Positions 19,233 to 30,600 of a stretch of 64,000 bases of DNA are shown piece after piece. The notes below the pieces were generated by a model. That model was not told where the DNA came from, ran no database searches, and worked only from the letters and a program-made list of their open reading frames with translations. Within the stretch, counting starts at the first letter, position 1, and the number at the start of each line of letters is the position of its first letter. The stretch comes from Streptomyces sp. AC550_RSS872 (GTDB lineage: Bacteria > Actinomycetota > Actinomycetes > Streptomycetales > Streptomycetaceae): the NCBI RefSeq assembly GCF_019049285.1, contig NZ_JAGMUL010000028.1, forward strand, positions 1 through 64,000. Reading direction: 5' to 3'. A program made the translations under genes and the position numbers.

Positions 19233-21167
19233 ATGACGATGCGACTGCGACTGCGACAGCGACGGCAGCTGCGGCTGCGGCTCCTGCTTCTTCCGCTCTG
19301 CGTGCTGCTGCCCCTGCTTCCGGTGGGCGGCGGGATCGCTCAGGCGGACACCGGTTCCTCCTCCGCAGCGGGCACCACCACCCTGTCCGAGGAGATCGAC
19401 TCCCTCGTCCGCAGGCAGCTCGCCGACCACCGGATCCCCGGCGCCTCCGTGGTCGTGGTCGAGGGCGGCCGGCCGGTGCTCACCAAGGGGTACGGAGTCG
19501 CGGACACCGCCGCGAAGACACCCGTGGACCCGGAGCGCACCGGGTTCTTCATGGCCTCCGACGCCAAGCTGTTCACGGCGGTCGCGGTCCTGCAGCAGGT
19601 CGAGCAGGGGCGGCTCGACCTGCGGTCCGACGTCAACCGCTACCTCAAGTCGTTCAAGATCAGGGACAGTTATCCGGGCCACCCGGTGACCGTACGCGAT
19701 CTCCTGACGCACACGGCGGGCTTCGACAACAACATCATCGGGCGGGCCGCCACCCGCCCCGAGGACGTCCGCCCCCTCGGCGAGAGCCTCGCCGCGCACC
19801 AGCCGCGCCGGGTCCGGCCGCCGGGCGAGGTCGCGAGCTACGACAACTACGGTGTGGCGCTTGCCGGTTACCTGGTCGAGACGGTGACGGGCACGCCGTT
19901 CGCCACGTACGTGGACCGTTCGATCGTACGGCCGCTCGGCATGGACCGGACGAGCTTCGCGCAGCCGCACGCCCCCGCGGTCGCGGCAGGTCTCGCGCGG
20001 GGCCACCGGCCGGACGGCGCCGGGCAGCAGGTGCAGAACGGGCAGTACGGCGACTGGTCGCCGACCGGCGCGGGCGCCGTGACCACGGCGGCCGACATGG
20101 GGAAGCTGCTGCGCGCCCTGCTCGATGAGGACGGCGGTCCGATCCTGACCGCGCGCTCCAACGGGGCCTTGCAGAAGCGCCAGTTCGGCAACGACGAGCG
20201 GCTGCCCGGCCTCGGGTACATCCTCGAGGAGCGCGGCCGCGGCGGGCAGCGGATGCTGGTCAAGGACGGCGATCTGCCCGGCTTCCACGGCAATCTGGCG
20301 CTGCTGCCCGAGCGGGACGCCGCGGTGTACGTCGTCTACAACGGCGACGGCGAGAACGGGCGCGCCGCCTACGCGGGCCAGGAGGTGGCCGACCGGCTCG
20401 CCGGCCACTTCGGAAGGCCCGCCACCGTGCAGCGCTCGACGTCGCTCGCGGATGTCGCACGGTACGAGGGTGACTACCGCTCCACGCGCACCAGTTCCTC
20501 GGAGCTGACCCGGGTCAGCGCTCTCATCGGTTCGGTACGGGTGAGCGCCGGCGAGGGCGCGACGCTGACCACGACCGGGCTTTCGCGCGACCCGGACGCC
20601 GCCGAGCGGCACTGGGTGCAGCTGAGCCCGGGTCTCTTCCAGGAGAAGGGCGGCCAGGACCGTATCGCCTTCGACGGCGGCCGGCTCGTGAGCGCGTCCG
20701 ACGCCTCCGTCGCGTACGAGCGGCTGCCCTGGTACCTGTCCCCGACCCTGCACCAGCAGGCGCTGCTCGGTTCGCTCGCGGTCCTCGCCCTGACGGTGCT
20801 CGCGCTGCCGGTGCTCGCGGTCGTACGCCGCCGCTCGCCGGGTGCGCCCGCGGGGGCGCGCGCCGCCAAGCTGCTCCTGTGGACGTCCGGGGCGCTGATC
20901 ACCGCGGCGACGGTGTGTTTCCTGCTGCTGTCCGCCGATCCCAACGCCCTCAACCGCACGATCATCGTGGGCGATTCGGCCCTCCTGACCGCCGTGCCCG
21001 CGCTGACCGGTGTCGCGCTGGCCACCACGTGCGCGATGGTCGTGTGCGCGTTCCTCGCCTGGCGGCGGCGGTGGTGGCGGGTGTCCGGCCGGCTGCACTA
21101 CACGTGCAGCACGCTGGCCGCGCTGGTGTTCCTCGGGGTGTGCGCCTCGTACCGGCTCGTGGGGTAG
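19233..21167 (+). CDS. Membrane-anchored serine hydrolase, beta-lactamase / penicillin-binding family
   Basis: A 644-residue exported serine hydrolase of the class C beta-lactamase / D-Ala-D-Ala peptidase superfamily (Pfam Beta-lactamase). Signal peptide: Arg-rich start then LLLLPLCVLLPLLPVGGG, cleavage near AQADT. The catalytic Ser-x-x-Lys is SDAK in FMASDAKLF and the Tyr motif is YDNYG. After ~residue 490 come several hydrophobic segments, so the catalytic domain is held outside the membrane. It may be an esterase, amidase or beta-lactam-interacting enzyme; substrate unknown. Divergent from a two-component system that may control it. Confidence 0.88.
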   Translation: MTMRLRLRQRRQLRLRLLLLPLCVLLPLLPVGGGIAQADTGSSSAAGTTTLSEEIDSLVRRQLADHRIPGASVVVVEGGRPVLTKGYGVADTAAKTPVDPERTGFFMASDAKLFTAVAVLQQVEQGRLDLRSDVNRYLKSFKIRDSYPGHPVTVRDLLTHTAGFDNNIIGRAATRPEDVRPLGESLAAHQPRRVRPPGEVASYDNYGVALAGYLVETVTGTPFATYVDRSIVRPLGMDRTSFAQPHAPAVAAGLARGHRPDGAGQQVQNGQYGDWSPTGAGAVTTAADMGKLLRALLDEDGGPILTARSNGALQKRQFGNDERLPGLGYILEERGRGGQRMLVKDGDLPGFHGNLALLPERDAAVYVVYNGDGENGRAAYAGQEVADRLAGHFGRPATVQRSTSLADVARYEGDYRSTRTSSSELTRVSALIGSVRVSAGEGATLTTTGLSRDPDAAERHWVQLSPGLFQEKGGQDRIAFDGGRLVSASDASVAYERLPWYLSPTLHQQALLGSLAVLALTVLALPVLAVVRRRSPGAPAGARAAKLLLWTSGALITAATVCFLLLSADPNALNRTIIVGDSALLTAVPALTGVALATTCAMVVCAFLAWRRRWWRVSGRLHYTCSTLAALVFLGVCASYRLVG

Positions 21168-21190
21168 CACGGTGGCTCCTTCGTCGGACG

Positions 21191-21229
21191 GAAGGGCCCG
21201 GGCAGGAGAGTGTCCTGTCCGGGCCCTTC
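21191..21229. terminator. Bidirectional terminator hairpin
   Basis: 17-bp stem, arms 21191-21207 and 21213-21229, one G-T pair, 5-nt loop. Lies between the convergent serine hydrolase and sbnB-like genes and marks the left border of the biosynthetic cluster. Confidence 0.85.
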
Positions 21230-21249
21230 TGCATGCGGATGGGCGGGGG

Positions 21250-22257
21250 TTACCAGCGCGTGGTCTCGCCGAAGAAGTCCGCGATCTCCACGGCCTCGCC
21301 CGACGCCCGTGCCGTGCGGAAGACATGCAGCCCGACCGCGAGGTCGAGGACGCCGAGGCCGAACGGCGAGAAGATCACCGGCTTGTCGCCGCCGGTGGTC
21401 ACCTCTCCCCTGATGAACTGGGCGAGCGTGCCGGTGACGAAGTGCCGGTCGCCGTACTTCTGCTCGGCGAGGTGCGGCGAGGTGTTGGCCTTCATGCAGT
21501 GCTCGACGTCGTCGAGGATGTTGTACGCGCCCGCGATCAGCTCCGGGCCGATGTCCCGCAGCGAGATGTTGAGGACGACCTGGCCGGGAGCGAAGGCCCC
21601 CGGGTCGAGGATGTACGGCTCGGCGGCGGTCGTCGCGAGGACCACCACGTCGGCGCCGTCGACGGCCGCGGCGAGGCCGGACTCCGTGCCGGCCGGGTAG
21701 CCGAGCGCGGTGGTGGTGTGGGTGGCGAGCGCGGAGCCGTACTCCTCGTTCTTGTCGTGCACCGTCACCGAACCGACCTGCCAGTCACGGGACTTGAAGA
21801 ACTCCAGGATGTTGCGGGCGATGATGCCCGCGCCCACGACGGTCAGCTTGCCGGCGGTGCGCCCGCCGGTCAGCTGCTCCGCGGCGAGCACCGCGGACGC
21901 GGCCGTACGGGCGGCGCTGATCTGCGAGGCCTCCAGGCAGGCGAAGGGGTAGCCCGTCTCGTAGTCGTTGAGCAGCAGGGCGGCCGACGCACGCGGGATG
22001 CCGCGCTCGATGTTCGCCGGGAAGCTGCTGATCCACTTGATGCCGGAGACGTCCGCGCCGGCACCCAGGTGCGCGGGGAGCGCGATGATGCGGGCGTCGG
22101 GCTTCTCGGGGAAGCGCAGGAAGTAGCTGTCGGGGTTCACCGAGTCGCCCGCGTGGTGCGCGAGGTAGGTGTCGCGGACGACGTCGACGATGTCCTGCCG
22201 ACCGGCTCCGATGATCTCCCGTGCGGTCTTGCCGCCGATGACGCTGAACTCGTACAT
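21250..22257 (-). CDS. sbnB: SbnB-like N-(1-amino-1-carboxyl-2-ethyl)glutamate dehydrogenase (Dap biosynthesis)
   Basis: A 335-residue member of the ornithine cyclodeaminase/mu-crystallin family. The SbnB branch oxidatively splits ACEGA, the product of SbnA, to L-2,3-diaminopropionate and 2-oxoglutarate with NAD. Features: substrate region SGIKWISSFPAN, NAD motif VVGAGIIARNIL, and a C-terminal GLGVLDLAVG segment. ATG 22257 starts the conserved MYEFSVIGGKTAREI. It is the last gene of a leftward unit behind the MMPL exporter, while its partner sbnA lies on the other strand at 26.7 kb. SbnB rather than a cyclodeaminase is favoured because the matching sbnA is in the cluster. Confidence 0.88.
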   Translation of the reverse strand: MYEFSVIGGKTAREIIGAGRQDIVDVVRDTYLAHHAGDSVNPDSYFLRFPEKPDARIIALPAHLGAGADVSGIKWISSFPANIERGIPRASAALLLNDYETGYPFACLEASQISAARTAASAVLAAEQLTGGRTAGKLTVVGAGIIARNILEFFKSRDWQVGSVTVHDKNEEYGSALATHTTTALGYPAGTESGLAAAVDGADVVVLATTAAEPYILDPGAFAPGQVVLNISLRDIGPELIAGAYNILDDVEHCMKANTSPHLAEQKYGDRHFVTGTLAQFIRGEVTTGGDKPVIFSPFGLGVLDLAVGLHVFRTARASGEAVEIADFFGETTRW

Positions 22258-22313
22258 GGAAAGAGGTCCTTGAGGTCGTGTGAGCGGATACGGGGGCGGC
22301 GGCTTCGCGCCGT

Positions 22314-24554
22314 TCAGCGGCGTGCGAGCGTGGGGTCGGCCGCAGCGGGGACGGTGTGCTCCCGCGCGGGGGCCGGAGCCGGCTGCTCCTCGCCGTGCGA
22401 GAGCTGCGGCAGCCACTTCAGCCAGCCGGGCAGCCACCAGTTGGAGCGGCCGAGCAGGGCCATCACGGCGGGCAGCAGCACCGCGCGTACGAGGGTGGCG
22501 TCGAGCAGGACCGCCACGGCAAGGCCCACGCCCAGCTGCTTGAAGTCCTGCATGGACAGCGTGCCGAAGACCGCGAAGACCGCGACCATGATCAGGCCGG
22601 CGCTGGTGACGACCCCGGCGGTGGAGCGGATGCCGTGGGCGACGGCCGCGCGGTTGTCGACGCCCTGGTCGTAGGCCTCGCGGATCCGGGAGACCACGAA
22701 GACGTGGTAGTCCATGGACAGGCCGAACAGGACCACGAAGACGAACAGCGGCATCCAGGACTCGACCGCGCCGACGGCCGTCGTGCCGACCAGTTCGTCG
22801 CCCCAGCCCTTCTGGAAGACCGCGGTCATCACGCCGTAAGCGGCCGCGACCGAAAGGAGGTTGAGGACGATCGAGGTGATCGCGATCACCGGGGAGCGGA
22901 AGCAGAGCAGCATGAGCAGGAAGCTGATGCCCATCACGAAGGCGAAGACGGGCACGATCGACGACTTCAGCTGGTCGTTGTAGTCGGTCGAGAAGGCGAG
23001 GTCGCCGCCGACCGGTGCCTGGTTCGCGGCGTCCTGCTTCAACGTGGCCGGGATGATGTCGTCACGCAGCTGCTGGAGGGCGCGGACCGAGGTGGCGTTG
23101 CGGCCGTCGCCGGCGAGCGGTGCGTTGATCACCGCGATGTTCTCGTCCTTGTGGACGGTCACCTCGATGGGGTTCTTGACGTGGCCGGAGGCCAGGGCCT
23201 GCTTCTTGAACTCGTCGATGGCGCCGGTGGCTTCGGCCGAGCCGACGTCGCCGGTCTTGAAGACGATCTGGGCGGGTGCGGGTGCGCCGGGGAAGACCTT
23301 CTCGATCCGCTGGGCGGTCTGCGCGGTGACGTTGTCGGCGGGCAGCAGCTGGTCGAAGCCGAGCTTCTCGGTCTTCATGGACAGCGCGGGCGCGGCCAGG
23401 GCCAGCAGGAAGGCGACCCCGAGTACCGCGAACAGGGCGGGCGCCTTGAGGACCGCGCCGAGCAGCCTGCCCGGCTTCTCGCCCATGGTGCGTACGCGCG
23501 CCTTGCGGCGCAGGCCCGGAATCCGGCCGGCCTCGATCCTGTCGCCCAGCATCGCCATCACGGCGGGCAGCACTGTCATGGAGCCGAGCACCGCGATCAG
23601 GACGACCTCGATGGTGGCGATGGCGAAGCCCTCGAACACCGTGAGGCCGGACAGGAACATGCCGGCCATGGCGACGGCCACGGTCAGACCGGAGATGAGC
23701 ACCGAGCGGCCCGAGGTCGCGGCTGCGATCCGCAGCGCGGTCTCCTTGTCGCGGCCCGCGGCGCGCTCCTCGCGCTCGCGGCGGATGTAGAAGAGGCAGT
23801 AGTCGACGCCGACGGCGAGGCCCATCAGGAGCAGCACCGAGCTGGTCATCGAGTCGACCGGGACCAGCTGGCTGGAGAGCGCGAGCAGGCCCATGGCGGC
23901 CACACACGCGGTGATCGCGAGGATCAGCGGCAGTACGGCGGACAGGAGCGCGCCGAACACGACGAGCAGGATGCCGAGCGCGACGGGTACGGCGGTGAAC
24001 TCGGCGCGCGTGAAGTCCTCACCGAGCGAGTCGTTGATGCCCTTGAGACCGCTCGCGGCGCCGTACTGGCCGAGCGTGACGCCCGTGTGGGCCTCGTCCG
24101 CCTTCGCCAGCGCGTCGACGAGCGGCTGGATGCGGTCGGCGGCCGTGTCCGGGTCGCCCTTGACGGCGAACTGGACGAGGGCATCGTGCTTGTCCTCGGA
24201 GACCGCGCCCGTGTTGTACGGGTCACCGATGCTCTGCGCGAGTCCGGTGCCGTCCACGGCGGTGATCGCGTCGGCGACGGCCTTCTTGAACGCGGGGTCG
24301 TCGGCGGTCAGTTCACCGCTGTGGACGAGGACCATCTCGGGCGCCGGGGTCTTGATGCCGGCGTCGACGAGGACGCGGGCGGCGCGGCCCGACTCCCCCG
24401 TGCCGTAGTCGGCTTCCGTCAGGCTCTTCTGGCCCGCCAGACCGCCGAGGACCGTGAGCGCGATGACGGCGAAGAGCCATCCGAAAAGTGCGGTCTTGCG
24501 GTGCCGGGCGCTCCAGGCGCCCAGTGAAGCCGCCAGATTTCGTTGCCTTGCCAT
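22314..24554 (-). CDS. MMPL/RND-family membrane exporter
   Basis: A 746-residue RND-type transporter of the MMPL family, similar in plan to ActII-ORF3-type exporters of Streptomyces clusters. Two repeats each have one helix, an extracytoplasmic loop domain and a five-helix bundle. The proton-relay motifs are visible as GLAVGVDYCLFY (first half) and FGLSMDYHVFV (second half). ATG 24554 (MARQRNLAASLGAW) has GGGAGAGG just upstream; an in-frame GTG lies 11 codons earlier. It is transcribed with sbnB (56-bp gap), divergent from the ABC exporter. Likely product export or self-protection. Confidence 0.92.
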   Translation of the reverse strand: MARQRNLAASLGAWSARHRKTALFGWLFAVIALTVLGGLAGQKSLTEADYGTGESGRAARVLVDAGIKTPAPEMVLVHSGELTADDPAFKKAVADAITAVDGTGLAQSIGDPYNTGAVSEDKHDALVQFAVKGDPDTAADRIQPLVDALAKADEAHTGVTLGQYGAASGLKGINDSLGEDFTRAEFTAVPVALGILLVVFGALLSAVLPLILAITACVAAMGLLALSSQLVPVDSMTSSVLLLMGLAVGVDYCLFYIRREREERAAGRDKETALRIAAATSGRSVLISGLTVAVAMAGMFLSGLTVFEGFAIATIEVVLIAVLGSMTVLPAVMAMLGDRIEAGRIPGLRRKARVRTMGEKPGRLLGAVLKAPALFAVLGVAFLLALAAPALSMKTEKLGFDQLLPADNVTAQTAQRIEKVFPGAPAPAQIVFKTGDVGSAEATGAIDEFKKQALASGHVKNPIEVTVHKDENIAVINAPLAGDGRNATSVRALQQLRDDIIPATLKQDAANQAPVGGDLAFSTDYNDQLKSSIVPVFAFVMGISFLLMLLCFRSPVIAITSIVLNLLSVAAAYGVMTAVFQKGWGDELVGTTAVGAVESWMPLFVFVVLFGLSMDYHVFVVSRIREAYDQGVDNRAAVAHGIRSTAGVVTSAGLIMVAVFAVFGTLSMQDFKQLGVGLAVAVLLDATLVRAVLLPAVMALLGRSNWWLPGWLKWLPQLSHGEEQPAPAPAREHTVPAAADPTLARR

Positions 24555-24865
24555 TACCTCTCCCAGTGGGACGTCTGCGGGGACCATCGATCAGCGACGT
24601 TCCTCACTGTAGATTTCGGCGCTCCTTGGACTCCCCCTTCCCATATGTCAGTTGAATGCCGCTGCAACATCCTGCCAGCGCGTCAAGATCCGCAGGTCGG
24701 CAGCATGCTGCACCGGCAGTCTGCGGCCACCGCCGAACGGCTCGATCCGGCCACGGTGGCGGTTAGGTTCCTACTCGTCCCAGCAATTCACCGATGCGGC
24801 AATTCACTGCTGCGGCGCTGCGCCGAATCAGCTGAATGCATCCGATCCTTGAAAGGGGGAATTCC
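24555..24865. promoter_or_regulatory. Divergent control region of the biosynthetic cluster, with 16-bp direct repeats
   Basis: 311 bp between the MMPL gene (-) and the ABC ATPase gene (+); it must hold promoters for both main units. Two adjacent direct repeats, 24784-24799 and 24800-24815, match at 14 of 16 positions (CAATTCACNGNTGCGG) and could be a regulator site. GAAAGGGGGA before GTG 24866 is a strong ribosome site. I cannot fix -35/-10 boxes. Confidence 0.5.
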
Positions 24866-25863
<998 letters not shown>

Positions 25864-25867
<4 letters not shown>

Positions 25868-26667
25868 GCTCGGCACTTGCCCACGGCGGCGATGTAGCGG
25901 CCCTCACCGGCCGGCACCTGCGCCATCTGCGGCGCACCCCGGAGAAGATCATCGGTGTGGCGCTCACACCCGTCGCGATGGTCGTGATCCTCGGCTATCT
26001 CTTCGCGACGGTCGTCCAGGTGAAGAACACCGGCGCCAGTTACCGCGAATACATCATGGCCGGTGTCTTCGCCCAGGTCGGGCTCTCCTGTATCGGTATC
26101 ACCGCGATCGGTGTGGCCGGCGATCTCGGCAAGGGACTGATCGACCGGTTCCGTTCCCTGCCGATGGGGCGGGCCACGGTCCTGGTCAGCCATACGCTCG
26201 CCGATCTCGCTGCGGCCGCCCTGAGCATCGCGCTCGTGGCCGTCACGGGGCTCGCGGTCGGCTGGCGGGTACACGGCAGCTTCGCCGAGAACGCCACCGG
26301 ATTCCTTCTGCTGCTCGGCTTCGCCTACGCGATGCTCTGGGTCGGCGCGCTCCTCGGCATGGTGATGCGCAACCTGGAGGCGATCAGCGGGGTCGCCGCC
26401 CTGATGCTGGTCCTGTTCTCCTTCCTCTCCAGCTCGTTCATGCCCCTGACCGGTCTGCCCGGCTGGCTGCGGGCGGTCGCCGAGTGGAATCCGGTCAGCG
26501 CGGTCTCGGAGGCCTGCCGTCAATTGTGGGGAAACACCGGCGCGGTCACATCCAGCAGCTTTCCGGTGGAGCATCCAGTGATCGTCTCGCTGATCAGCAT
26601 CGGCCTGCTCATCGCCGTTCTCGTACCACTGAGCCTGCGTGTGTACCGCATATCGGCCACACGATGA
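25864..26667 (+). CDS. DrrB-type ABC transporter permease
   Basis: A 267-residue ABC-2 permease with about six hydrophobic helices, including VAMVVILGYLFATVV, ALSIALVAVTGLAVGW and a final LISIGLLIAVLVPLSL. It carries the ABC-2 type signature around LPGWLRAVAEWNPVSAVSE. The start overlaps the ATPase stop, giving a DrrAB-like exporter, and the sbnA-like gene starts 22 bp later with its own ribosome site. Confidence 0.92.
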
Positions 26668-26688
26668 CCTTGTCTTCATGGGGGAACC

Positions 26689-27669
26689 ATGCCGGTTATC
26701 TCGGCACCGCACGAATTCAACACCGAAGATCTATACGTCGATCTCCGGGAGATGTACGGATATCCGCTGCACCTCAAATGTGAGGGTTTCAACTTCGCCG
26801 GGTCCATCAAGCTCAAGGCCGCCGCGAGCATGATCGAGGCGGCCGAGCGCAGCGGGGCGCTCACCGAGGGTTCGACGCTCGTGGAGTCCTCGTCCGGGAA
26901 TCTCGGGGTCGCGCTGAGCGTGATCGCCGCGGCCAAGGGCTACCACTTCATCTGCGTGGTCGACTCCCGGACCAACCCCGCGACGCGCAAGGTCATCGAG
27001 TCGCTCGGCAGCGAGGTGCACACCATCACGGAGCCGGCCGCGGAAGGCGGGTTCCTGGCGGCGCGGCTCGCGCACGTACGGGAGCTGCTCGCCCGCAGCC
27101 CGCGGGTGGTCTGGCTCAATCAGCACGCCAATCCGGACAACTGGCGGGCGCATTACCGCTCCACGGCCCCGCAGATCGAGAAGCAGTTCCCCGGTCTCGA
27201 GGTCCTGTTCGTCGGCGCAGGCACCACCGGCACCCTGATGGGCTGCGCCCGCTACTTCAAGGAGCTGCCGCGGCCCGTGACGGTGGTCGCGGTCGACAGC
27301 GTCGGCTCCGTCACGTTCGGCGGCCCGGCCGGTCCGCGCATGATTCCCGGGCTCGGTACGGGAGTTCGGCCCGCTCTGCTCGACACCTCGTACATCGACG
27401 ACGTCGTACATGTCCCCGAGGCCGACACCGTGCGCGTCTGCCACACCCTCGCCCGCGGCGGATTCCTCTTCGGCGGTTCCACCGGGACGGTCGTGAGCGG
27501 TGCGCTGCGCTGGCTCGCCGAGCACCGCCCGGGGCAGAACGCCTCGGCGGTCGCCATCGCCCCGGACCTGGGCGAGCGCTATCTCGACACCGTCTACCAG
27601 CCGAGCTGGGTGCGTGACGTGTACGGCATCGAACCGTCCGACCTTCCCTCTGGAGCACTGCAGTCATGA
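26689..27669 (+). CDS. sbnA: SbnA-like ACEGA synthase (2,3-diaminopropionate biosynthesis)
   Basis: A 326-residue PLP enzyme of the cysteine synthase fold. The SbnA branch joins O-phospho-L-serine and L-glutamate to ACEGA, which SbnB converts to L-Dap. The PLP Lys is K41 in [10 protein letters not shown]; the Asn loop is [12 protein letters not shown]; the phosphate-binding Gly loop is [17 protein letters not shown] precedes ATG 26689. Its stop overlaps the NRPS start (ATGA), tying precursor supply to the synthetase. The SerA-like gene at 37.3 kb would feed the phosphoserine branch. Cysteine synthase itself is less likely in this context. Confidence 0.92.
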   Translation: MPVISAPHEFNTEDLYVDLREMYGYPLHLKCEGFNFAGSIKLKAAASMIEAAERSGALTEGSTLVESSSGNLGVALSVIAAAKGYHFICVVDSRTNPATRKVIESLGSEVHTITEPAAEGGFLAARLAHVRELLARSPRVVWLNQHANPDNWRAHYRSTAPQIEKQFPGLEVLFVGAGTTGTLMGCARYFKELPRPVTVVAVDSVGSVTFGGPAGPRMIPGLGTGVRPALLDTSYIDDVVHVPEADTVRVCHTLARGGFLFGGSTGTVVSGALRWLAEHRPGQNASAVAIAPDLGERYLDTVYQPSWVRDVYGIEPSDLPSGALQS

Positions 27670-30600
27670 CACCCACACCCCCCGCGCGGCAGCTGCCGCT
27701 CTCCGCCGCTCAGCGCGAGATGTGGTACGGGCAGCAGGCCGACCCGGGCAACCCGGTCTTCACCATGGGCGACTTCCTGGAGCTGCGTGGTCCGCTCGAC
27801 ACCGCCCGGTTCACCGCCGCTTGGCGGGGAGTGCTGCGGGAGGCCGGCACCCTGCGCGCCCGGTTCACCGAGCGCGACGGCGAGCCGCGCCAAGAGCTCG
27901 CGCCCGCCGGGGACTTCCCCGTCGAGACCCTCGACCTGTCGGATGAGGACCGGCCCCGGGACGCCGCCGAGGTCTTCATGCGCAAGGACCTGCTCACCAC
28001 ACCGGACCTGACGGCGGGCACGCTGCGCTCGGTGCTGCTGCGGCTCGGTCCCGAGCATGTGCTGTTCTACATCCGGGTCAACCACATCCTGGTCGACGGG
28101 TTCAGCCGCGTCCTCATCTACAACCGGCTCGCCGCGCTGTACGCGGACCCGGACGCCGAGGGCGCCTTCCCGGATCCCCTGACGCTCACGGACGACGAGG
28201 CCGCGTACGCGCAGACCGCCAAGTACCAAAAGGAGCAGGCCTTCTGGCAGGCCCGCTTCGACGAGCAGCCCGAACCGGTCAGCCTCTCGCAGCGGCCCGG
28301 CGGGCCCGCCCGCAGTTCGCTGCGGTGCGAGGCCGTGCTGCCCGCCGCCACGGTCGAGCGGCTGCGCGCGCTCGCCTGGGACTCCCGTATCACCTGGCAG
28401 ACGCTCCTGATCGCGGCGACCGGCGCGTACGTCCAGCGGGCAGCCGGGGTGGACCGCGCCCTGCTCACCCTCGCGGTGCCGGCCCGCGCCACGGCTGCGG
28501 CCCGCGCCGTGCCGGGGATGCGCGCCAACTTCGTGCCGCATCCCGTACGGGTGCTGCCCGGCCGTACCGTAGCGGACTTCCTGCGCGACAGCGCCGGCGA
28601 ACTGCGGGCCACGCTGCGCCACCAGAACTACCGGGGTGACCGGATCCGCCGCGACCTCGGCTTCACCGGTGACGCGGGCCGCTCGCTCGGACCGACCGTC
28701 AACGTCCTCGAATCGGGCTTCGACTACACCTTCGGCGCGTGCACCGGCCTCCTGCACAACCTGTCGACAGGGCCGGTCGAGGACCTCCAGATCATCTATC
28801 TCGACTCGGCCGAGGACGGTTACGCGGTACGCCTCGACGCCAACCCCTCGCGCTATACGCAGCAGGAGCTGGAGCTCCACCAGCGCCGCCTGTTCGGCTG
28901 GCTGCGCACACTGGCCGAGGCCGGACCGGACGCGGTGGCCGACCAGCTGGACGTACTGCTGCCGGAGGAGTCGGCGGCGGTGCGTGCGGCATGGGGCGCG
29001 ACGGCGATCGACGAGCCCTACGCCGGGGTGGTGGAACGTGTACGGGCACTGGCCGTCGAGGAGCCCGACAAGACCGCGGTCCAGGATCCCCAGGGCTCTG
29101 TCCCCTACGGTGAACTGGTCGCTCTCGCCTCGGCGCTGAGCCGCCGACTGCTCGCTTGCGGGGCCGGTCCCGGCTCACGGGTGGCGATGCTGTGCGAGCC
29201 CGGGATTCCCTTCGTGACCGCAATCCTCGGGATACTGGGTGCCGGGGCGGCCTGGGTGCCGCTCGATCTGCGGGCACCCCAGGCCCGCACGGCCGCGCTG
29301 CTCGATGACAGCCGGGCCGATGTGCTCTACGTCGGGCCGGGCCAGGACACGACGGCCGCACAGATCCTCCAAGCGTCGGCCACCAGCCCCCAAGTGATCG
29401 CCTGGGACGGCGCGGCCGACAGCGAGCTGGTCCCGCCGGCCGGTGGCGCCGACGACCTGGCGTACATCATCTTCACCTCCGGCTCGACCGGACGCCCCAA
29501 GGGCGCCATGGTCCACCGCGCCGGCATGGTGAACCATCTCCTCGCCAAGGTCGACGACCTGCACATGACCGCCGGTGACGTGGTGGTCCACAACGCCCCC
29601 GTCACCTTCGACATCTCCGTATGGCAGATGCTCTCCCCCCTCATCGTCGGCGGCCGCCTGATCGTCGTCGACCGGGAGACAGCCGTCGATCCCCAGGAGC
29701 TCTTCGGGCGGATAGCAGCCGACAACGTCACCATCCTCGAAGTCGTCCCCTCCCTCCTGCGCGCCGCCGTCGACTCCTGGCAGGCGGGCACGCCCCGGCC
29801 GCCGCTGGGCACACTGCGCTCCCTGATGGTCACGGGCGAGGCCCTGCCCGCCGATCTCGCCGTCACCTGGCGCGAGTGGGAGCCCGGTATCCCGCTGGTG
29901 AACGCCTACGGACCCACCGAGTGCTCCGACGACGTCACCCACGCCATCATCACCCCGGACACCCCGCTAGACACCCGCGCACCGATCGGACACCCGGTCC
30001 GCAACACCCGCCTCTACATCCTCGACACAGCCCTGCAACCCGTACCCCCCGGCACCCCCGGCGAGCTCTACGTCGCCGGCACCGGCGTCGGACACGGCTA
30101 CCTCCACGACCCCGCCAAAACCGCCACCACCTTCCTCGCCGACCCCCACGCACAACAACCCGGCACCCGCATGTACCGCACCGGCGACCGCGTACGCCAA
30201 CGCCCCGACGGACAACTCGAATTCCTCGAACGCACCGACCACCAAGTCAAAATCCGCGGCCACCGCATCGAACTCGGCGAAATCGAAACCGCCCTACGCA
30301 CCCTGCCCGGCATCACCGACGCCGCAGCCGCCGTCCACCACGGCCGCCTCACCGCCTACCTCATCGGCACCACCCACAAACCCAAAACCGCACTCGCCGC
30401 CGTCCTCCCCGACTACATGATCCCCAGCACCCTCCTCACCCTCGACACCCTCCCCCTCACCCCCAACGGCAAAATCGACCGCAAAGCACTCCCCGCACCT
30501 GACCCGGAAACCGTCACCACGGTCCCGGTGCGGCTGCCCCGTACGGAAACCGAGCGCGCCCTGTGCGAGATCTACGCGGCCGTGCTCGGACTGCCCTCCG

